Shown piece by piece: positions 26,556 to 36,560 of a stretch of DNA of 64,000 bases (position 1 is its first letter; each line of letters opens with the position of its first letter). The DNA lies in the NCBI RefSeq assembly GCF_001927245.1, contig NZ_MJUX01000002.1:310001-374000 (forward strand), given 5' to 3'. This DNA comes from Acuticoccus yangtzensis (GTDB lineage Bacteria; Pseudomonadota; Alphaproteobacteria; Rhizobiales; Amorphaceae). The notes beneath the pieces are model-generated. The model saw only the letters and a program-made list of their open reading frames with translations, did no database searches and was not told the DNA's origin. A program made the translations under genes and the position numbers.

Positions 26556-27230
26556 ATGGCCAAAGGAAAGAGCATGAGCTTCACTCGTCGTGACGCCATG
26601 GTCGGCGGAGCGGCCGTGACCGCGGCTGCCATGTCCACTCAAGTTTTCGCCCAATCAGACAGATCAGCGGCCGCCGGCGCCGCCGCCGGAGCAGGTGTCG
26701 CCGCGCCGCGCGCCGCCGCCACCGACGTCGGCTTCACCGTCAACGGGACCGCGCAGAAGCTCACTGCCGCCGACAACCGCATGACCCTGCTGGACGCGCT
26801 GCGCGAAACGCTGCAGCTCACCGGCACCAAGAAGGGCTGCGACCACGGCCAGTGCGGCGCCTGCACCGTCATCGTCAACGGCCGGCGCATCAACTCCTGC
26901 CTGTCGCTGGCGGTGATGCACGAGGGCGACGAGATCACCACCATCGAAGGGCTCGGCTCTCCGGAAGAAATGGGGCCGATGCAGACCGCCTTCGTCGAGC
27001 ACGACGGCTATCAGTGCGGCTACTGCACGCCGGGCCAGATCTGCTCGGCTACCGCGGTGCTGGAGGAGATCAAGGCCGGCATCCCGAGCCACGTGACCCG
27101 CGACCTCACCGCCGACATGCAACCCACCGCGGCCGAGATCAAAGAGCGCATGAGCGGCAACATCTGCCGTTGCGGCGCCTACGCCAACATCCTCGCCGCC
27201 ATTCAAGACGTTTCGGAGAACAACGCGTGA
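26556..27230 (+). CDS. paoA: Periplasmic aldehyde oxidoreductase, [2Fe-2S] subunit (PaoA-like)
   Basis: 224 aa electron-transfer subunit of a xanthine-oxidase-family enzyme. A Tat signal is visible ([19 protein letters not shown]). A plant-type 2Fe-2S cluster follows ([14 protein letters not shown] ... INSCLSLAV), then a second helical cluster domain ([14 protein letters not shown] ... GNICRCGAY). The Tat signal on this subunit is how the whole PaoABC complex is exported as one folded unit in E. coli. ATG 26574, six bases after an AAAGGA, is an alternative start. The paoB-like gene begins inside its stop codon. Confidence 0.92.
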   Translation: MAKGKSMSFTRRDAMVGGAAVTAAAMSTQVFAQSDRSAAAGAAAGAGVAAPRAAATDVGFTVNGTAQKLTAADNRMTLLDALRETLQLTGTKKGCDHGQCGACTVIVNGRRINSCLSLAVMHEGDEITTIEGLGSPEEMGPMQTAFVEHDGYQCGYCTPGQICSATAVLEEIKAGIPSHVTRDLTADMQPTAAEIKERMSGNICRCGAYANILAAIQDVSENNA

Positions 27231-28174
27231 GAGCCTTCTCCTACGAGCGCGCCACCTCCCCGCAGCACGCCGCAGCGCAGGCCGCGGAGACGGGCGGCAA
27301 ATTCATCGCCGGGGGCACCAACCTCCTCGACCTCATGAAGCTCGAGATCGAGACCCCCACCCATCTCATCGACGTCAACGGGCTCGGCCTCGACATGATC
27401 GAGGACACCGCGGACGGCGGACTTCGCATCGGCGCCCTGGTCCGCAACACCGACCTGGCCGCCCATGAGCGCGTGCGCCGTGATTATGCGGTGCTGACGC
27501 GCGCCCTCGTCGCCGGCGCTTCCGGCCAGTTGCGCAACAAGGCGACCACCGCCGGCAACCTCCTGCAGCGCACCCGCTGCCCCTATTTCTACGACACCAA
27601 CATGCCCTGCAATAAGCGCAATCCGGGTTCCGGCTGCGCCGCGCTCGAGGGCTTCTCCCGCCAGCTCGGCATCATCGGCACCTCGGAGGCGTGCATCGCC
27701 ACGCACCCGTCCGACATGGCAGTGGCCATGCGCGCCCTCGATGCGGTGGTGGAGACGGTGAACGCGGCGGGCGAAACCCGCTCCATTCCGCTGGAAGACT
27801 TCCACCTTCTGCCGGGCGATCATCCCGAGGTGGAGACCGTCCTCGGCGAGGACGAGTTCATCACCGCGGTGACGCTCCCGGCCCCGGTCGGCGGCCGCCA
27901 TTTCTACCACAAGGTCCGCGACCGCTCGTCCTACGCCTTCGCGCTGGTGTCGGTCGCGGCTGTGGTGCAGCCGGACGGCTCGGGCCGCGTCGCTCTCGGC
28001 GGCGTCGCGCCGAAGCCGTGGCGCCGGGCCGAGGCGGACGCCGCCCTGCCGAACGGCGCATCGGCGGTGATGTCCACGCTGCTCGACGGTGCCAACCCGA
28101 CCGAAGACAACGCCTTCAAGGTCCGCCTGTCCGAGCGCACGCTCGCCGCGGTCCTCGCCGAGGCGCAGGAGTAA
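27227..28174 (+). CDS. paoB: Periplasmic aldehyde oxidoreductase, FAD-binding subunit (PaoB-like)
   Basis: 315 aa from GTG 27227, which overlaps the stop of the preceding gene (GTGA). FAD-binding CO-dehydrogenase-type domain with [14 protein letters not shown] and [13 protein letters not shown]. Cysteines in [21 protein letters not shown] plus [12 protein letters not shown] match the extra 4Fe-4S cluster that distinguishes PaoB from other xanthine-oxidase FAD subunits. It carries electrons from the molybdenum subunit via FeS to FAD. No signal of its own, consistent with co-export on the Tat signal of the small subunit. Confidence 0.92.
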   Translation: MRAFSYERATSPQHAAAQAAETGGKFIAGGTNLLDLMKLEIETPTHLIDVNGLGLDMIEDTADGGLRIGALVRNTDLAAHERVRRDYAVLTRALVAGASGQLRNKATTAGNLLQRTRCPYFYDTNMPCNKRNPGSGCAALEGFSRQLGIIGTSEACIATHPSDMAVAMRALDAVVETVNAAGETRSIPLEDFHLLPGDHPEVETVLGEDEFITAVTLPAPVGGRHFYHKVRDRSSYAFALVSVAAVVQPDGSGRVALGGVAPKPWRRAEADAALPNGASAVMSTLLDGANPTEDNAFKVRLSERTLAAVLAEAQE

Positions 28175-28179
28175 GTCTC

Positions 28180-30381
28180 ATGGAATTCAACAATCCTGCG
28201 GGCAACAATCTCTTCGACAAGGCCAAGGTCGTCGGCCAGCCGATCCGCCGCCTGGAAGGGCCGCTGAAGGTCACCGGCCGCGCCGCCTACGCCTATGAGC
28301 GGCACGATGTGGCCTCCGGGCAGGTCTACGGCTACCCGGTGGGCTCGGCCATCGCCAAGGGCCGCATCACCGGCATCGACACCTCCGCGGCAGAGGCCGC
28401 GCCCGGCGTCATCGGCATCGTGACGACGCTGGAGCACGACCCGATCGAGGGCGTGTTCGACTACGATCCGGTGCGCCATTTCGGCGGCAACGAGGTGCTG
28501 CACTACCATCAGGCGATCGCGGTCGTGGTCGCCGAGACGTTCGAGCAGGCGCGCGCCGCGGCCAACCTCCTCAAGGTCGACTATGCGCGCGACGAGGGCG
28601 CCAACTTCACCCTCTCCTCCACGCCCGAGGCGGCCGGCGAGACCGATCCCGACCCCGCCCAGTCGACCGGCGACTTCGACGCCGCCTTCGCCAGCGCCGC
28701 CGTGACGCTGGACGAGACCTACACCACCCCCGCCGAGTCCCATTCGATGATGGAGCCGCACGCCACCATCGCCGCCTGGGACGGTGACCGGGTGACGCTG
28801 TGGACCTCCAACCAGATGATCGAGTGGGGCCGCCAGTCGTTCGCCAAGGCGTTCGGCGTTCCGGCCGACAATGTGCGCGTCGATTGCCCCTACCTGGGCG
28901 GCGGCTTCGGCGCCAAGCTGTTCGTGCGGTCGGACGCGGTCTTGGCCGGCCTTGCGGCGCGCAAAGTCGGGCGCCCGGTGAAGGTCACGCTGCCGCGGCC
29001 GATGATCGCCAACAACACCACGCACCGGGGCGAGACGATCCAGCGCATCCGCCTGGCCGCCGACGCGCAGGGCCGCCTCACCGCGATCGGCCACCACAAC
29101 GCCACCAACGCTTTGACCGAGGCGGGCGGCGAAGACGCGACGCTGCCCACGGTGGCCTTCTACGCCGCGGCGAACCGCCAGGTGGTGAACGCCCCGGCGC
29201 ACATGAACCTGCCCAACTCCAACGCCATGCGCGCGCCGGGCGAGACCGCGGGCCTGATGGCCTTCGAGATCGCGATGGACGAGATGGCCGCGAAGTGCGG
29301 CATGGATCCCGTCGCCTTCCGCATCGCCAACGACACTCAGGTCGACCCCGGCAACCCGGATGTCCCGTTCTCCGACCGGCATTTCGTCGAGTGTCTGGAG
29401 CGCGGCGCGGCGGCCTTCGGCTGGTCGAATCGCAACACCGCGCCCGGCGCCACGCGCGACGGTGCGTGGCTGATCGGCCACGGCGTCGCGGGGGCCTATC
29501 GCCCCGCGCCGGTGATGACGTCCGGCGCGCGCGTCGCCCTCACCCCTGACGGACGGCTGAGGGTCGAAAGCGACATGACCGACATCGGCACCGGCTCCTA
29601 CACGGTGATGGGGCAGACGGCGGCCGAAGTGCTCGGTCTGCCGTTCGAGGCGGTGTCCGTCGAACTCGGCGATTCGGCCTATCCGGTGTCTGCCGGTTCG
29701 GGCGGCCAGTGGGGCGCCGCCAGCGCCACGGCCGGCGTCTATGCCGCGTGCGTCGCGCTGCGCGAAGCGATCGCCGAGCGCCTTGGCGTTCAGGAAGGCG
29801 ACCTCACCTTCGAGGACGGCATGGTTCGGCACGGCAACACCTCCACCCCGCTCGGCGAGGTCGGCGGCGGCGAGGAGATCGTCGGCGAGGACTCGATCGA
29901 GTTCGGTTCCTTCCGGTCCGACGATGCGCTGGTGGCGACCTTCGGCGCGCACTTCGTCGAGGTCGGCGTGCATGCCTATACCGGCGAGATTCGCGTCCGC
30001 CGGATGCTGGCAGTCGCCGACTCCGGCCGCATCCTGAACCCGATGACGGCGCGCAGCCAGATGATCGGCGCCATGACGATGGGTGTCGGCGGAGCGCTCA
30101 TGGAGGAGCTGGCGGTCGACGAGCGCTACGGCTTCTTCGTGAACCACGATCTCGCCGGCTACGAGGTGCCCGTCCACCTCGACATCCCCGAGCAGGAGGT
30201 GATCTTCCTGGAGACCACCGACCCCTATTCGACGCCTCTGAAGGCGAAGGGCGTGGGCGAGCTCGGCCTGTGCGGCGTGGCGGCGGCGTTGGCGAACGCC
30301 GTCACCAATGCCACCGGCGTGCGCGTGCGCGACTATCCGGTGACGCTGGACAAGATCATCGACGGTCTCCCCTCGGCCTGA
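28180..30381 (+). CDS. paoC: Periplasmic aldehyde oxidoreductase, molybdenum-binding subunit (PaoC-like)
   Basis: 733 aa catalytic subunit of the xanthine-oxidase family, which oxidises aldehydes, often aromatic, to acids. Molybdopterin-contacting stretches are visible: YLGGGFGAKLF, RAPGETAGLMAFEIAMDE, SDMTDIGTGSYTVMGQ and GSGGQWGAASATAG. The invariant active-site glutamate is present in AKGVGELGLCG (Glu694, close to the position known in E. coli PaoC). Five bases separate it from the paoB-like gene. The XdhC-type maturation chaperone (PaoD) that usually accompanies this set is not in the window. Confidence 0.94.
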   Translation: MEFNNPAGNNLFDKAKVVGQPIRRLEGPLKVTGRAAYAYERHDVASGQVYGYPVGSAIAKGRITGIDTSAAEAAPGVIGIVTTLEHDPIEGVFDYDPVRHFGGNEVLHYHQAIAVVVAETFEQARAAANLLKVDYARDEGANFTLSSTPEAAGETDPDPAQSTGDFDAAFASAAVTLDETYTTPAESHSMMEPHATIAAWDGDRVTLWTSNQMIEWGRQSFAKAFGVPADNVRVDCPYLGGGFGAKLFVRSDAVLAGLAARKVGRPVKVTLPRPMIANNTTHRGETIQRIRLAADAQGRLTAIGHHNATNALTEAGGEDATLPTVAFYAAANRQVVNAPAHMNLPNSNAMRAPGETAGLMAFEIAMDEMAAKCGMDPVAFRIANDTQVDPGNPDVPFSDRHFVECLERGAAAFGWSNRNTAPGATRDGAWLIGHGVAGAYRPAPVMTSGARVALTPDGRLRVESDMTDIGTGSYTVMGQTAAEVLGLPFEAVSVELGDSAYPVSAGSGGQWGAASATAGVYAACVALREAIAERLGVQEGDLTFEDGMVRHGNTSTPLGEVGGGEEIVGEDSIEFGSFRSDDALVATFGAHFVEVGVHAYTGEIRVRRMLAVADSGRILNPMTARSQMIGAMTMGVGGALMEELAVDERYGFFVNHDLAGYEVPVHLDIPEQEVIFLETTDPYSTPLKAKGVGELGLCGVAAALANAVTNATGVRVRDYPVTLDKIIDGLPSA

Positions 30382-30404
30382 TCCGGCCGCACGGCGATCC
30401 GACG

Positions 30405-30436
30405 AAGGCGCGGCACTCCGGTGCCGCGCCTTTTTT
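30405..30436 (+). terminator. Rho-independent terminator of the paoABC-type operon
   Basis: Twelve-base-pair stem AAGGCGCGGCAC / GTGCCGCGCCTT with loop TCCG and four further T. Confidence 0.92.
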
Positions 30437-30490
30437 CATGCAAGGCGCGGCGTTACCACCGCGGCTCCGGCCCATCCTGCCCGCCCTCGC

Positions 30491-31567
30491 TTACGGCTGG
30501 ATGGCGATCTTCAACACGCCGTCGCGCTGGTGGGCGAAGAGGTCGTAGGCCGCCTCGATATCGTCCAGCTTGTAGCGGTGGGTCACGAGGGGCCGCGTGT
30601 CCAGCCGGCCGGAGGCGATGACCTCCATCAGCCGGCGCATGCGCTCCTTGCCGCCGGGGCACAGCGTGGTGCGGATCGTATGGTCGCCCAGCCCCGCCGC
30701 GAAGGGTCCGAGCGGCAACGACAGATCCCCCGAATAGACACCGAGGGACGATAAGGTGCCCCCCGGTCGAAGCACCTGAAGGGCGGCGCCGAAGGTCGCC
30801 TGCGTGCCGAGCGCCTCGATCGCGACGTCCACCCCGCGCCCATCGGTCAGCCGCATGATCTCCTCGACCGGGTCCACCGCCTTGAAGTCGACGATATGGT
30901 CCGCGCCCATCCGCTTCGCGATGGCGATGCGCGCCGGCACCGTCTCCACGGCGATGATGGTGGTGGCGCCCATCAGCCGTGCCCCGGCGGTCGCGCACAG
31001 GCCGATCGGCCCCTGGGCGAACACGGCCACCGTGTCGCCGATCTTCACCGTGCCCGACTCGGCACCCGAAAAGCCCGTGGACATGATGTCGGGGCACATC
31101 AGCACCTGCTCGTCGTCCAGCCCGTCCGGGATCGGGGCGAGGTTCGCCATCGCGTCCGGCACCAGAACATATTCGGCCTGCGTGCCGTCGATGGTGTTGC
31201 CGAAGCGCCAGCCGCCGAGCGCCTTGAACCCGTGCTTCGTCCCCGCACCGTCCTGCGAATGGCAGCCGCACAGACAGGCATTGCTGGTGCCAGACGGGGT
31301 GATGGCCCCGGCGATCACCCGCTGCCCCTCCTCGAACCCGGTGACGGCCGCGCCCAGCTTCTCGATCACCCCCACCGGCTCGTGACCGATGGTGAGGCCC
31401 TTCGCGACCGGATACTCGCCCTTCAGGATGTGAATGTCGGTGCCGCAAATGGTCGTCGTGGTGATCTTCACCAGCGCGTCCAACGGGCCGACGTCCGGCA
31501 CTCTCTTGTCGTCCAGCACGATGCGGCCAGGCTCGACGAAGATCGCGGCTTTCATCATGTGCGGCAT
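30491..31567 (-). CDS. Zinc-dependent alcohol dehydrogenase (medium-chain family)
   Basis: 358 aa. Catalytic zinc ligands are visible as Cys41 in TICGTDIHILKG and His62-Glu63 in GHEP. A cysteine cluster at 98-102 (ACLCGC) sits where the structural zinc lobe is usually found, though the pattern is not the classical four-cysteine one. The Rossmann motif appears as GPIGLCATAGARLMGA. The closest general resemblance is to secondary-alcohol/isopropanol and formaldehyde-dehydrogenase-like members. Neighbour of an aldehyde oxidase, so the two could act in sequence on an alcohol, but they are convergent rather than in one operon. Start ATG 31567 follows GGGGGA. Confidence 0.85.
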   Translation of the reverse strand: MPHMMKAAIFVEPGRIVLDDKRVPDVGPLDALVKITTTTICGTDIHILKGEYPVAKGLTIGHEPVGVIEKLGAAVTGFEEGQRVIAGAITPSGTSNACLCGCHSQDGAGTKHGFKALGGWRFGNTIDGTQAEYVLVPDAMANLAPIPDGLDDEQVLMCPDIMSTGFSGAESGTVKIGDTVAVFAQGPIGLCATAGARLMGATTIIAVETVPARIAIAKRMGADHIVDFKAVDPVEEIMRLTDGRGVDVAIEALGTQATFGAALQVLRPGGTLSSLGVYSGDLSLPLGPFAAGLGDHTIRTTLCPGGKERMRRLMEVIASGRLDTRPLVTHRYKLDDIEAAYDLFAHQRDGVLKIAIQP

Positions 31568-31724
31568 CGCATTTTTCCCCCAGGTGTCATTCGACGCTGA
31601 GGTGAGAATAGCGCGGGCACGGGGCCCGGAATTTGCCCGAAGTCAAACGCGGCAGCGGCAGCCCGCCGCGGCGCCGGTCGCACGAGAGACCCTCGGCCTC
31701 TCCGCCTCGCCGCGCGATCCGCCT

Positions 31725-34700
31725 TCAGAGGAAGAGGATGTCGCTCACCTCCAGCGCGCCGCTGCCGATCACCCGCACCTCGATCGACTGGCCGTTGTCG
31801 GTGTCGATGATCGCCCCGGTCACGGTCTGCGTCACCGTCACATCGTCCGCCGTGTAGCCGTCCATCGTGACCGTATCGCGGCCGAGCTCGTAGTCGGTGA
31901 TCCGGTCGTCGCCGAAGAGGCCCGCGAACGCGAAAACGTCGGCTCCGGACGCCCCCGTCATCACGTCGTCACCCGCGCCGCCGTCCAGCGTGTCGTCACC
32001 GTCGCCGCCTTGCAGCGTGTCGCTGTCCGCGCCGCCGAACAACAGGTCGTCGCCGAACCCGCCGTCGATGTCGTCCTCGCCGACGTCGCCATGAAGGGCG
32101 TCGCCCCCGAAGCCGCCGCTGATCTCGTCGGCGCCGGTGCCGCCGTGGATCAGGTCGTCGCCCGCGCCGCCCTTCAACACGCCGTCGCCGGCGTCCCCTT
32201 GGATGGTGTCGTTGCCGAACCCGCCTTCGACGGTGTCGATCCCGTCGCCTCCGAACAGGGCGTCGTCGCCGGGCCCCCCGGCGATGCTGTCGCGCCCGCC
32301 GCCGCCGTCGAGGGTATCCGCCCCGGCGCCGCCGGTGATCCTGTCGCGCCCGCTGCCTCCGGTGATGGCGTCGTCGCCCAGACCGCCCGCGAGGGTGTTG
32401 TTTCCGCCGCCGCCCATGATCGTATCGTCGCCGCCGCCGCCATTGGCGCTGTCCGAGCCGGAGCCGAGGATGATGAGATCGTCGCCGAAGGTGGCGGCCG
32501 CGCTGTCGTCCACGTCCGTCACCGTGACCGTGATCGTCTGCGTGTCGCTGAGCGCCCCGTCCGACGCTGACACCTTGACCACGTAGGCGTTGTCCTCGTC
32601 CGCATCCGCCGGCGCTTCGAAATCGGGGCCGTCGCGGAAGGCGAGCGCGCCCGTCAGCGAGTCGACGTCAAACAGCGCCTGATCCGCGCCGCCGGTGATC
32701 GCGTAGGTCACGGCGTCGCCGTCCGCATCCGTCGCGCCGACCGTGGTCACGGCCGTCTGCCCCTCGCTGACAGCAACCACCACGGATGCGCCGCCGCCGT
32801 CCGTCACGATCAGCGGTGCATCGTTGACGGGGACGACCTGGAGCGTGATCTCGGCCGTCTGCGTCGACCCGCCGTCACCGTCGGTCACGGTGACGGCGAC
32901 GGTCCGCTCACCGCCCGTCGGTGCGTCTCCGGCCGTGTTGACGTAGCTGAGGTGGCGCAGGATCAGCGTAATCGCCTCGGGCGTCGCCTGTGCCCCGCCA
33001 ACCGCGATGACCAGATCCTGGCCGTTGGTGCCGCCATAGGCGGAGCCCACCGCCACACCGCCGACATAGATCGTGCCGTTCGACAAGAACACCTGACCCT
33101 GGCCGACGCCGGTGCTGCGGAGGCTGAGCGCGTCCTCGGCCCGGCCGTCCTCGGTGAATGACACGGTGATCCCGCCGCCGTCGAAATCGGCGCTGTCGGC
33201 ATCGCTCACGGTGGCGTCCTGCGACATGTCGAGCAGCGCCGACACGTCGCCTTCGGTGAAGGTCACCTCGTCGCCGTCGAGCCCGTTGAGGACCGGGTCG
33301 TCGTTCACCGGCGTCACGTCCAGCGTGAAGGTCTGGGCGACCGGCGCGGACTCGTCCTCGTTCCCGTCCTCCACGCTGACATCGAACGAGGCCGTGCCTG
33401 TTTCCGAACCGTCATGCACGAAGCTGACGAGCCCGCCCGCGAGCTGGGCCGCCGTGAACGACGTCGCCGCGTCGTCGTCGACCCGCACTTCACCATTCGT
33501 CTCGTCGCTGACAGTGAACACCACCACCGTGTCGTCGATGTCGGTGAAATAAAGGTCGGCGGTGGTCAGCGTGACGCTTTCGCCTTCGACCACATCCGCC
33601 GCGAGGTCGCCGGTCAGCACCGGCGGCGCATTGGTGCGGGTGACCGTGATCGTCACCGTCGCCGTGTCGTCGCCGTTCAGCGTGTAGGTAAAGGTGTCGT
33701 CCTCCGGCGCGTAAAGCTCCAGATCCGGGAATGCGTCGGCACCGTCATAGGTGAAGGTCCCGTCCGCATTGACCGTCAGCACCGCGCCCGACGCCAGCGT
33801 GACGGCTTGGCCGACATTCGCCGCTTCGCCGTTGACCGCGGTGATCACGAGGTCGCTGTCGCGGTCGCTGTCGGCGGTGTCCGGATTGGTGCCGAACAGG
33901 CTGAGCCCGTCGCCGATCGTGGCGCCGTATGCCGCCTCGAAGGCATCGTCCACCGCATCTGCCGGATCGTCGGTGGGAGCCACCGTCACCGTGGAGGCGA
34001 TGTTCAGCGTGCCGGTGTCCACCCCGCCGGCCGCCGTCCCGCCATTGTCGGTGATCGACGTCAGCCTGACGGTGCGGGTTCCGGCGGTCGGCTCCTGGCT
34101 GGTGTTCTGATAGGCGAGCCCTTCGATCAGCGCGTTCGCCTCCAGCCGCGTCGCCTCCAGGCCGGTGACGGTGATCGTCGCCGTGGTCCCCGCCACGTTC
34201 ACCGTGACGGCGGATGCATCCGGCAGATTGACCGACTCCCCGTTCGTCAGCGGCACGGCCACGCCGCCGATGATGATCTGCTCGCTGCCGCCGTCCTCAA
34301 GGCCGGACACCGTCATGGTCAGGCCGCTGATGAGCTGGCCGGCATCGACCGTATCGGCCGAAACGCCCGCGAACAGCGCCACCGCTGTGCCGGCGTCGGC
34401 AGTGGCCGGCTCGGTAAAGGTCGGGTCGGTGGCGGTCGCGGTCACCGTCGGCGCATCGTTCACCGGGGTGACGTGGACGGTGATCTCCGCCGGGTCGGAC
34501 GCCGCGCCCTCGCCGTCCGTGAAGACCATCGAGAGGGCACGTGACGCTTGCGGATCGTTCGACGTTGCGCGGAACTGCAGACTGGCGATCAAGGCGTTCA
34601 CCGCCGCGATCGTCGCCGAGCCGTTCAGCGTGACGACGAAATCCGTGCCTTCGCCGCCGGTGAAGGTGCCGATCAGCGCCGCCGCATAGTAGACGTTGCT

Positions 34701-36560
34701 GGCGACCGTCGTCAGGCCCCCGCCGGCGGCGATCGAAACGCGGTCGCCGTCCGCCAGTCCCGAAACACTGAGAGACCCGTCGCCGTCATAGTCGGCGTCC
34801 CTCACGGAGACGGTGCTGTCGATCGCCAGCGCCACGTCCTCGTCGACCTCGGCCGTCTCGCGCAGGCCCTCGATGACGGGGACGTCGTTGACCGGAGTCA
34901 CGGTGATCGAAAAAGTCTGTCCGGTCCGCACCACCCCGTCCTGCGACACCGCGAAGATGAAGTCGTCGGTGGTCGTTTCGGAGCCGTCGTGCACATAGTG
35001 AACGCGCCCCGCGGCGATGTCCGCCTCGGTGAAGGACTGGCCGAGTCCGAACTCCTCGTCCTCGGTCAGGTCGGAATTGCCGTCGGCGTCGAGATAAAGC
35101 GTGCCGCGGGCGGGCGCCTGGGTGATCGTATAGATCGGATCGGCATCGGCGGTGTCGGGATCGCTCGCGCCGAGCAGCGTGGAGGTGATCGTTTGGGCGC
35201 CGGCCTCGTCCACCGTGAGGCCCTGGTTGACGACGACATAAGGCGCACTGTCGCGCAGCGATGCGTTCACCGTGATCACCTCGGGCGTGATCGAGGCGCC
35301 CTTGTCGTCGGTGATCTCGATGGTGATTTTGCGCGTCGGCTCGGGTGTGTCGGACCCGAGCCGGATCAACACGTTGCGCAGGAGAAGCTGGACGTCTTCG
35401 GCCCTGGACTGCCCGTCCAGCACGAATTTCAGCTCCTGTGTTCCTTCGCCCGTGATGGTGCCGACGGCGACCCCGTCGATCGTCACCACACCGCTCGAGA
35501 CCGACACGCCCGTGCGGGAGAGACCCAGCGTGTCCCCGGCCGTGCCGCCCGATATGGTCACGGTCCCGCCATACCAGTCCGGGTCGGAGAATTCGGCATT
35601 TTCGGCGAGCAACTGGTCGGTCCGCTCCACGGCGACCAGCGTATCGTCGACCTCCGTCAGCACCGGCAGATCGTTCACGGCCCCAATCGGGAGCATGCCC
35701 TGCCAGTCCGGGTGCGTGGTCGTGTATTCGCCGTCGCTGGCGCTGACGCCGAAGAAGCGGGTATTGCGTGTCCCGCCCGCGGTCGGATCACCGCTTTCGT
35801 TAAAGAAGGTGATGGACTGCAGGAAGGCCTCATAGTCCGCGACCGAGTACTCGCCCGAGAGGGTGAGCGTGGTCCCGTTATAGGTCGGGTCGTAGGTGAA
35901 GACGATGTCGCCCTCGGCCGGCTGAACCGACATGCCGCTGGTGTCGTAGCCGAAGGTGTCCCCGGCCGGGGCGTGGCCGATGTTGGTGACGGTGAGCGAA
36001 GTCAGCGTCGTACTATCCGGATCGGTCAGCGTGAAATCGGCGAAGAGCGGGACGGGGGCGCCACCCTCCTGATAGCCCGGTACGTGGATATTGCCGGTGG
36101 TGTTGGTGATGACCGGGCCAGGGTCGACGACCTGGACCGCAATGACCACCGGCGCGTCGTCGACCGCATCGTTTGTCGAGTTGCCGTCCGTATCCACCAC
36201 TTCCAGATTGAGGTTGCGGGTCGGAACCTCGTCCGTCGTCGCCGTGAACTCCAAGGCTTCGATGAGGGATTCGACGGTGGAGAGCGCGACGCCGGAATCG
36301 AGGTCGAAGGTCACGACCGTGGCGACTTGGCTCACGGTCCCGATCGTGCCGCCGTTGTAGACGATGTCCCCGCCCACCAGCGCGAAGAGGCTGTCAGCCG
36401 CGAAGGCGAGACTATCGCCGCCCGACACGCCGTAGACGACCAGTCTGTCGATCGAGGCTGTCCCGTCGAGGGTCAGTGTGACGTCGCTGTCGAGCCGGGT
36501 TGCGAAGCCGATGGGGGCGTTGAGCGTTTCGACGACGTCGGACAATTGGGGACCGGGCAC
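31725..36560 (-). CDS. Giant secreted cadherin/CSPG-repeat protein with C-terminal RTX calcium-binding repeats
   Basis: 1,611 aa, very acidic and rich in Asp, Gly, Thr and Val, with no N-terminal signal peptide. Repeated Ig/cadherin-like modules with DxxPVNDAP linkers fill residues 1-1370. At least two CSPG-type repeats are recognisable by (V/I)xYVHDGSET (near residues 545 and 1045). A bacterial cadherin module lies near 1290-1370 (VGATDADGDAVTYAI). About 1385-1540 holds over a dozen GGxGxDxLxGG-type nonapeptides that bind calcium outside the cell. The tail resembles a type I secretion signal. Likely a large adhesin or matrix protein. No T1SS genes are nearby. Start GTG 36560 follows GAGG eight bases upstream. 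Confidence 0.88.
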   Translation of the reverse strand: MPGPQLSDVVETLNAPIGFATRLDSDVTLTLDGTASIDRLVVYGVSGGDSLAFAADSLFALVGGDIVYNGGTIGTVSQVATVVTFDLDSGVALSTVESLIEALEFTATTDEVPTRNLNLEVVDTDGNSTNDAVDDAPVVIAVQVVDPGPVITNTTGNIHVPGYQEGGAPVPLFADFTLTDPDSTTLTSLTVTNIGHAPAGDTFGYDTSGMSVQPAEGDIVFTYDPTYNGTTLTLSGEYSVADYEAFLQSITFFNESGDPTAGGTRNTRFFGVSASDGEYTTTHPDWQGMLPIGAVNDLPVLTEVDDTLVAVERTDQLLAENAEFSDPDWYGGTVTISGGTAGDTLGLSRTGVSVSSGVVTIDGVAVGTITGEGTQELKFVLDGQSRAEDVQLLLRNVLIRLGSDTPEPTRKITIEITDDKGASITPEVITVNASLRDSAPYVVVNQGLTVDEAGAQTITSTLLGASDPDTADADPIYTITQAPARGTLYLDADGNSDLTEDEEFGLGQSFTEADIAAGRVHYVHDGSETTTDDFIFAVSQDGVVRTGQTFSITVTPVNDVPVIEGLRETAEVDEDVALAIDSTVSVRDADYDGDGSLSVSGLADGDRVSIAAGGGLTTVASNVYYAAALIGTFTGGEGTDFVVTLNGSATIAAVNALIASLQFRATSNDPQASRALSMVFTDGEGAASDPAEITVHVTPVNDAPTVTATATDPTFTEPATADAGTAVALFAGVSADTVDAGQLISGLTMTVSGLEDGGSEQIIIGGVAVPLTNGESVNLPDASAVTVNVAGTTATITVTGLEATRLEANALIEGLAYQNTSQEPTAGTRTVRLTSITDNGGTAAGGVDTGTLNIASTVTVAPTDDPADAVDDAFEAAYGATIGDGLSLFGTNPDTADSDRDSDLVITAVNGEAANVGQAVTLASGAVLTVNADGTFTYDGADAFPDLELYAPEDDTFTYTLNGDDTATVTITVTRTNAPPVLTGDLAADVVEGESVTLTTADLYFTDIDDTVVVFTVSDETNGEVRVDDDAATSFTAAQLAGGLVSFVHDGSETGTASFDVSVEDGNEDESAPVAQTFTLDVTPVNDDPVLNGLDGDEVTFTEGDVSALLDMSQDATVSDADSADFDGGGITVSFTEDGRAEDALSLRSTGVGQGQVFLSNGTIYVGGVAVGSAYGGTNGQDLVIAVGGAQATPEAITLILRHLSYVNTAGDAPTGGERTVAVTVTDGDGGSTQTAEITLQVVPVNDAPLIVTDGGGASVVVAVSEGQTAVTTVGATDADGDAVTYAITGGADQALFDVDSLTGALAFRDGPDFEAPADADEDNAYVVKVSASDGALSDTQTITVTVTDVDDSAAATFGDDLIILGSGSDSANGGGGDDTIMGGGGNNTLAGGLGDDAITGGSGRDRITGGAGADTLDGGGGRDSIAGGPGDDALFGGDGIDTVEGGFGNDTIQGDAGDGVLKGGAGDDLIHGGTGADEISGGFGGDALHGDVGEDDIDGGFGDDLLFGGADSDTLQGGDGDDTLDGGAGDDVMTGASGADVFAFAGLFGDDRITDYELGRDTVTMDGYTADDVTVTQTVTGAIIDTDNGQSIEVRVIGSGALEVSDILFL

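Noticed and set aside
31990-32470. Regularly spaced short repeats resembling a CRISPR array
   Set aside because: They encode RTX GGxGxD nonapeptides in frame; units are about 27 bp, degenerate, and have no unique spacers.
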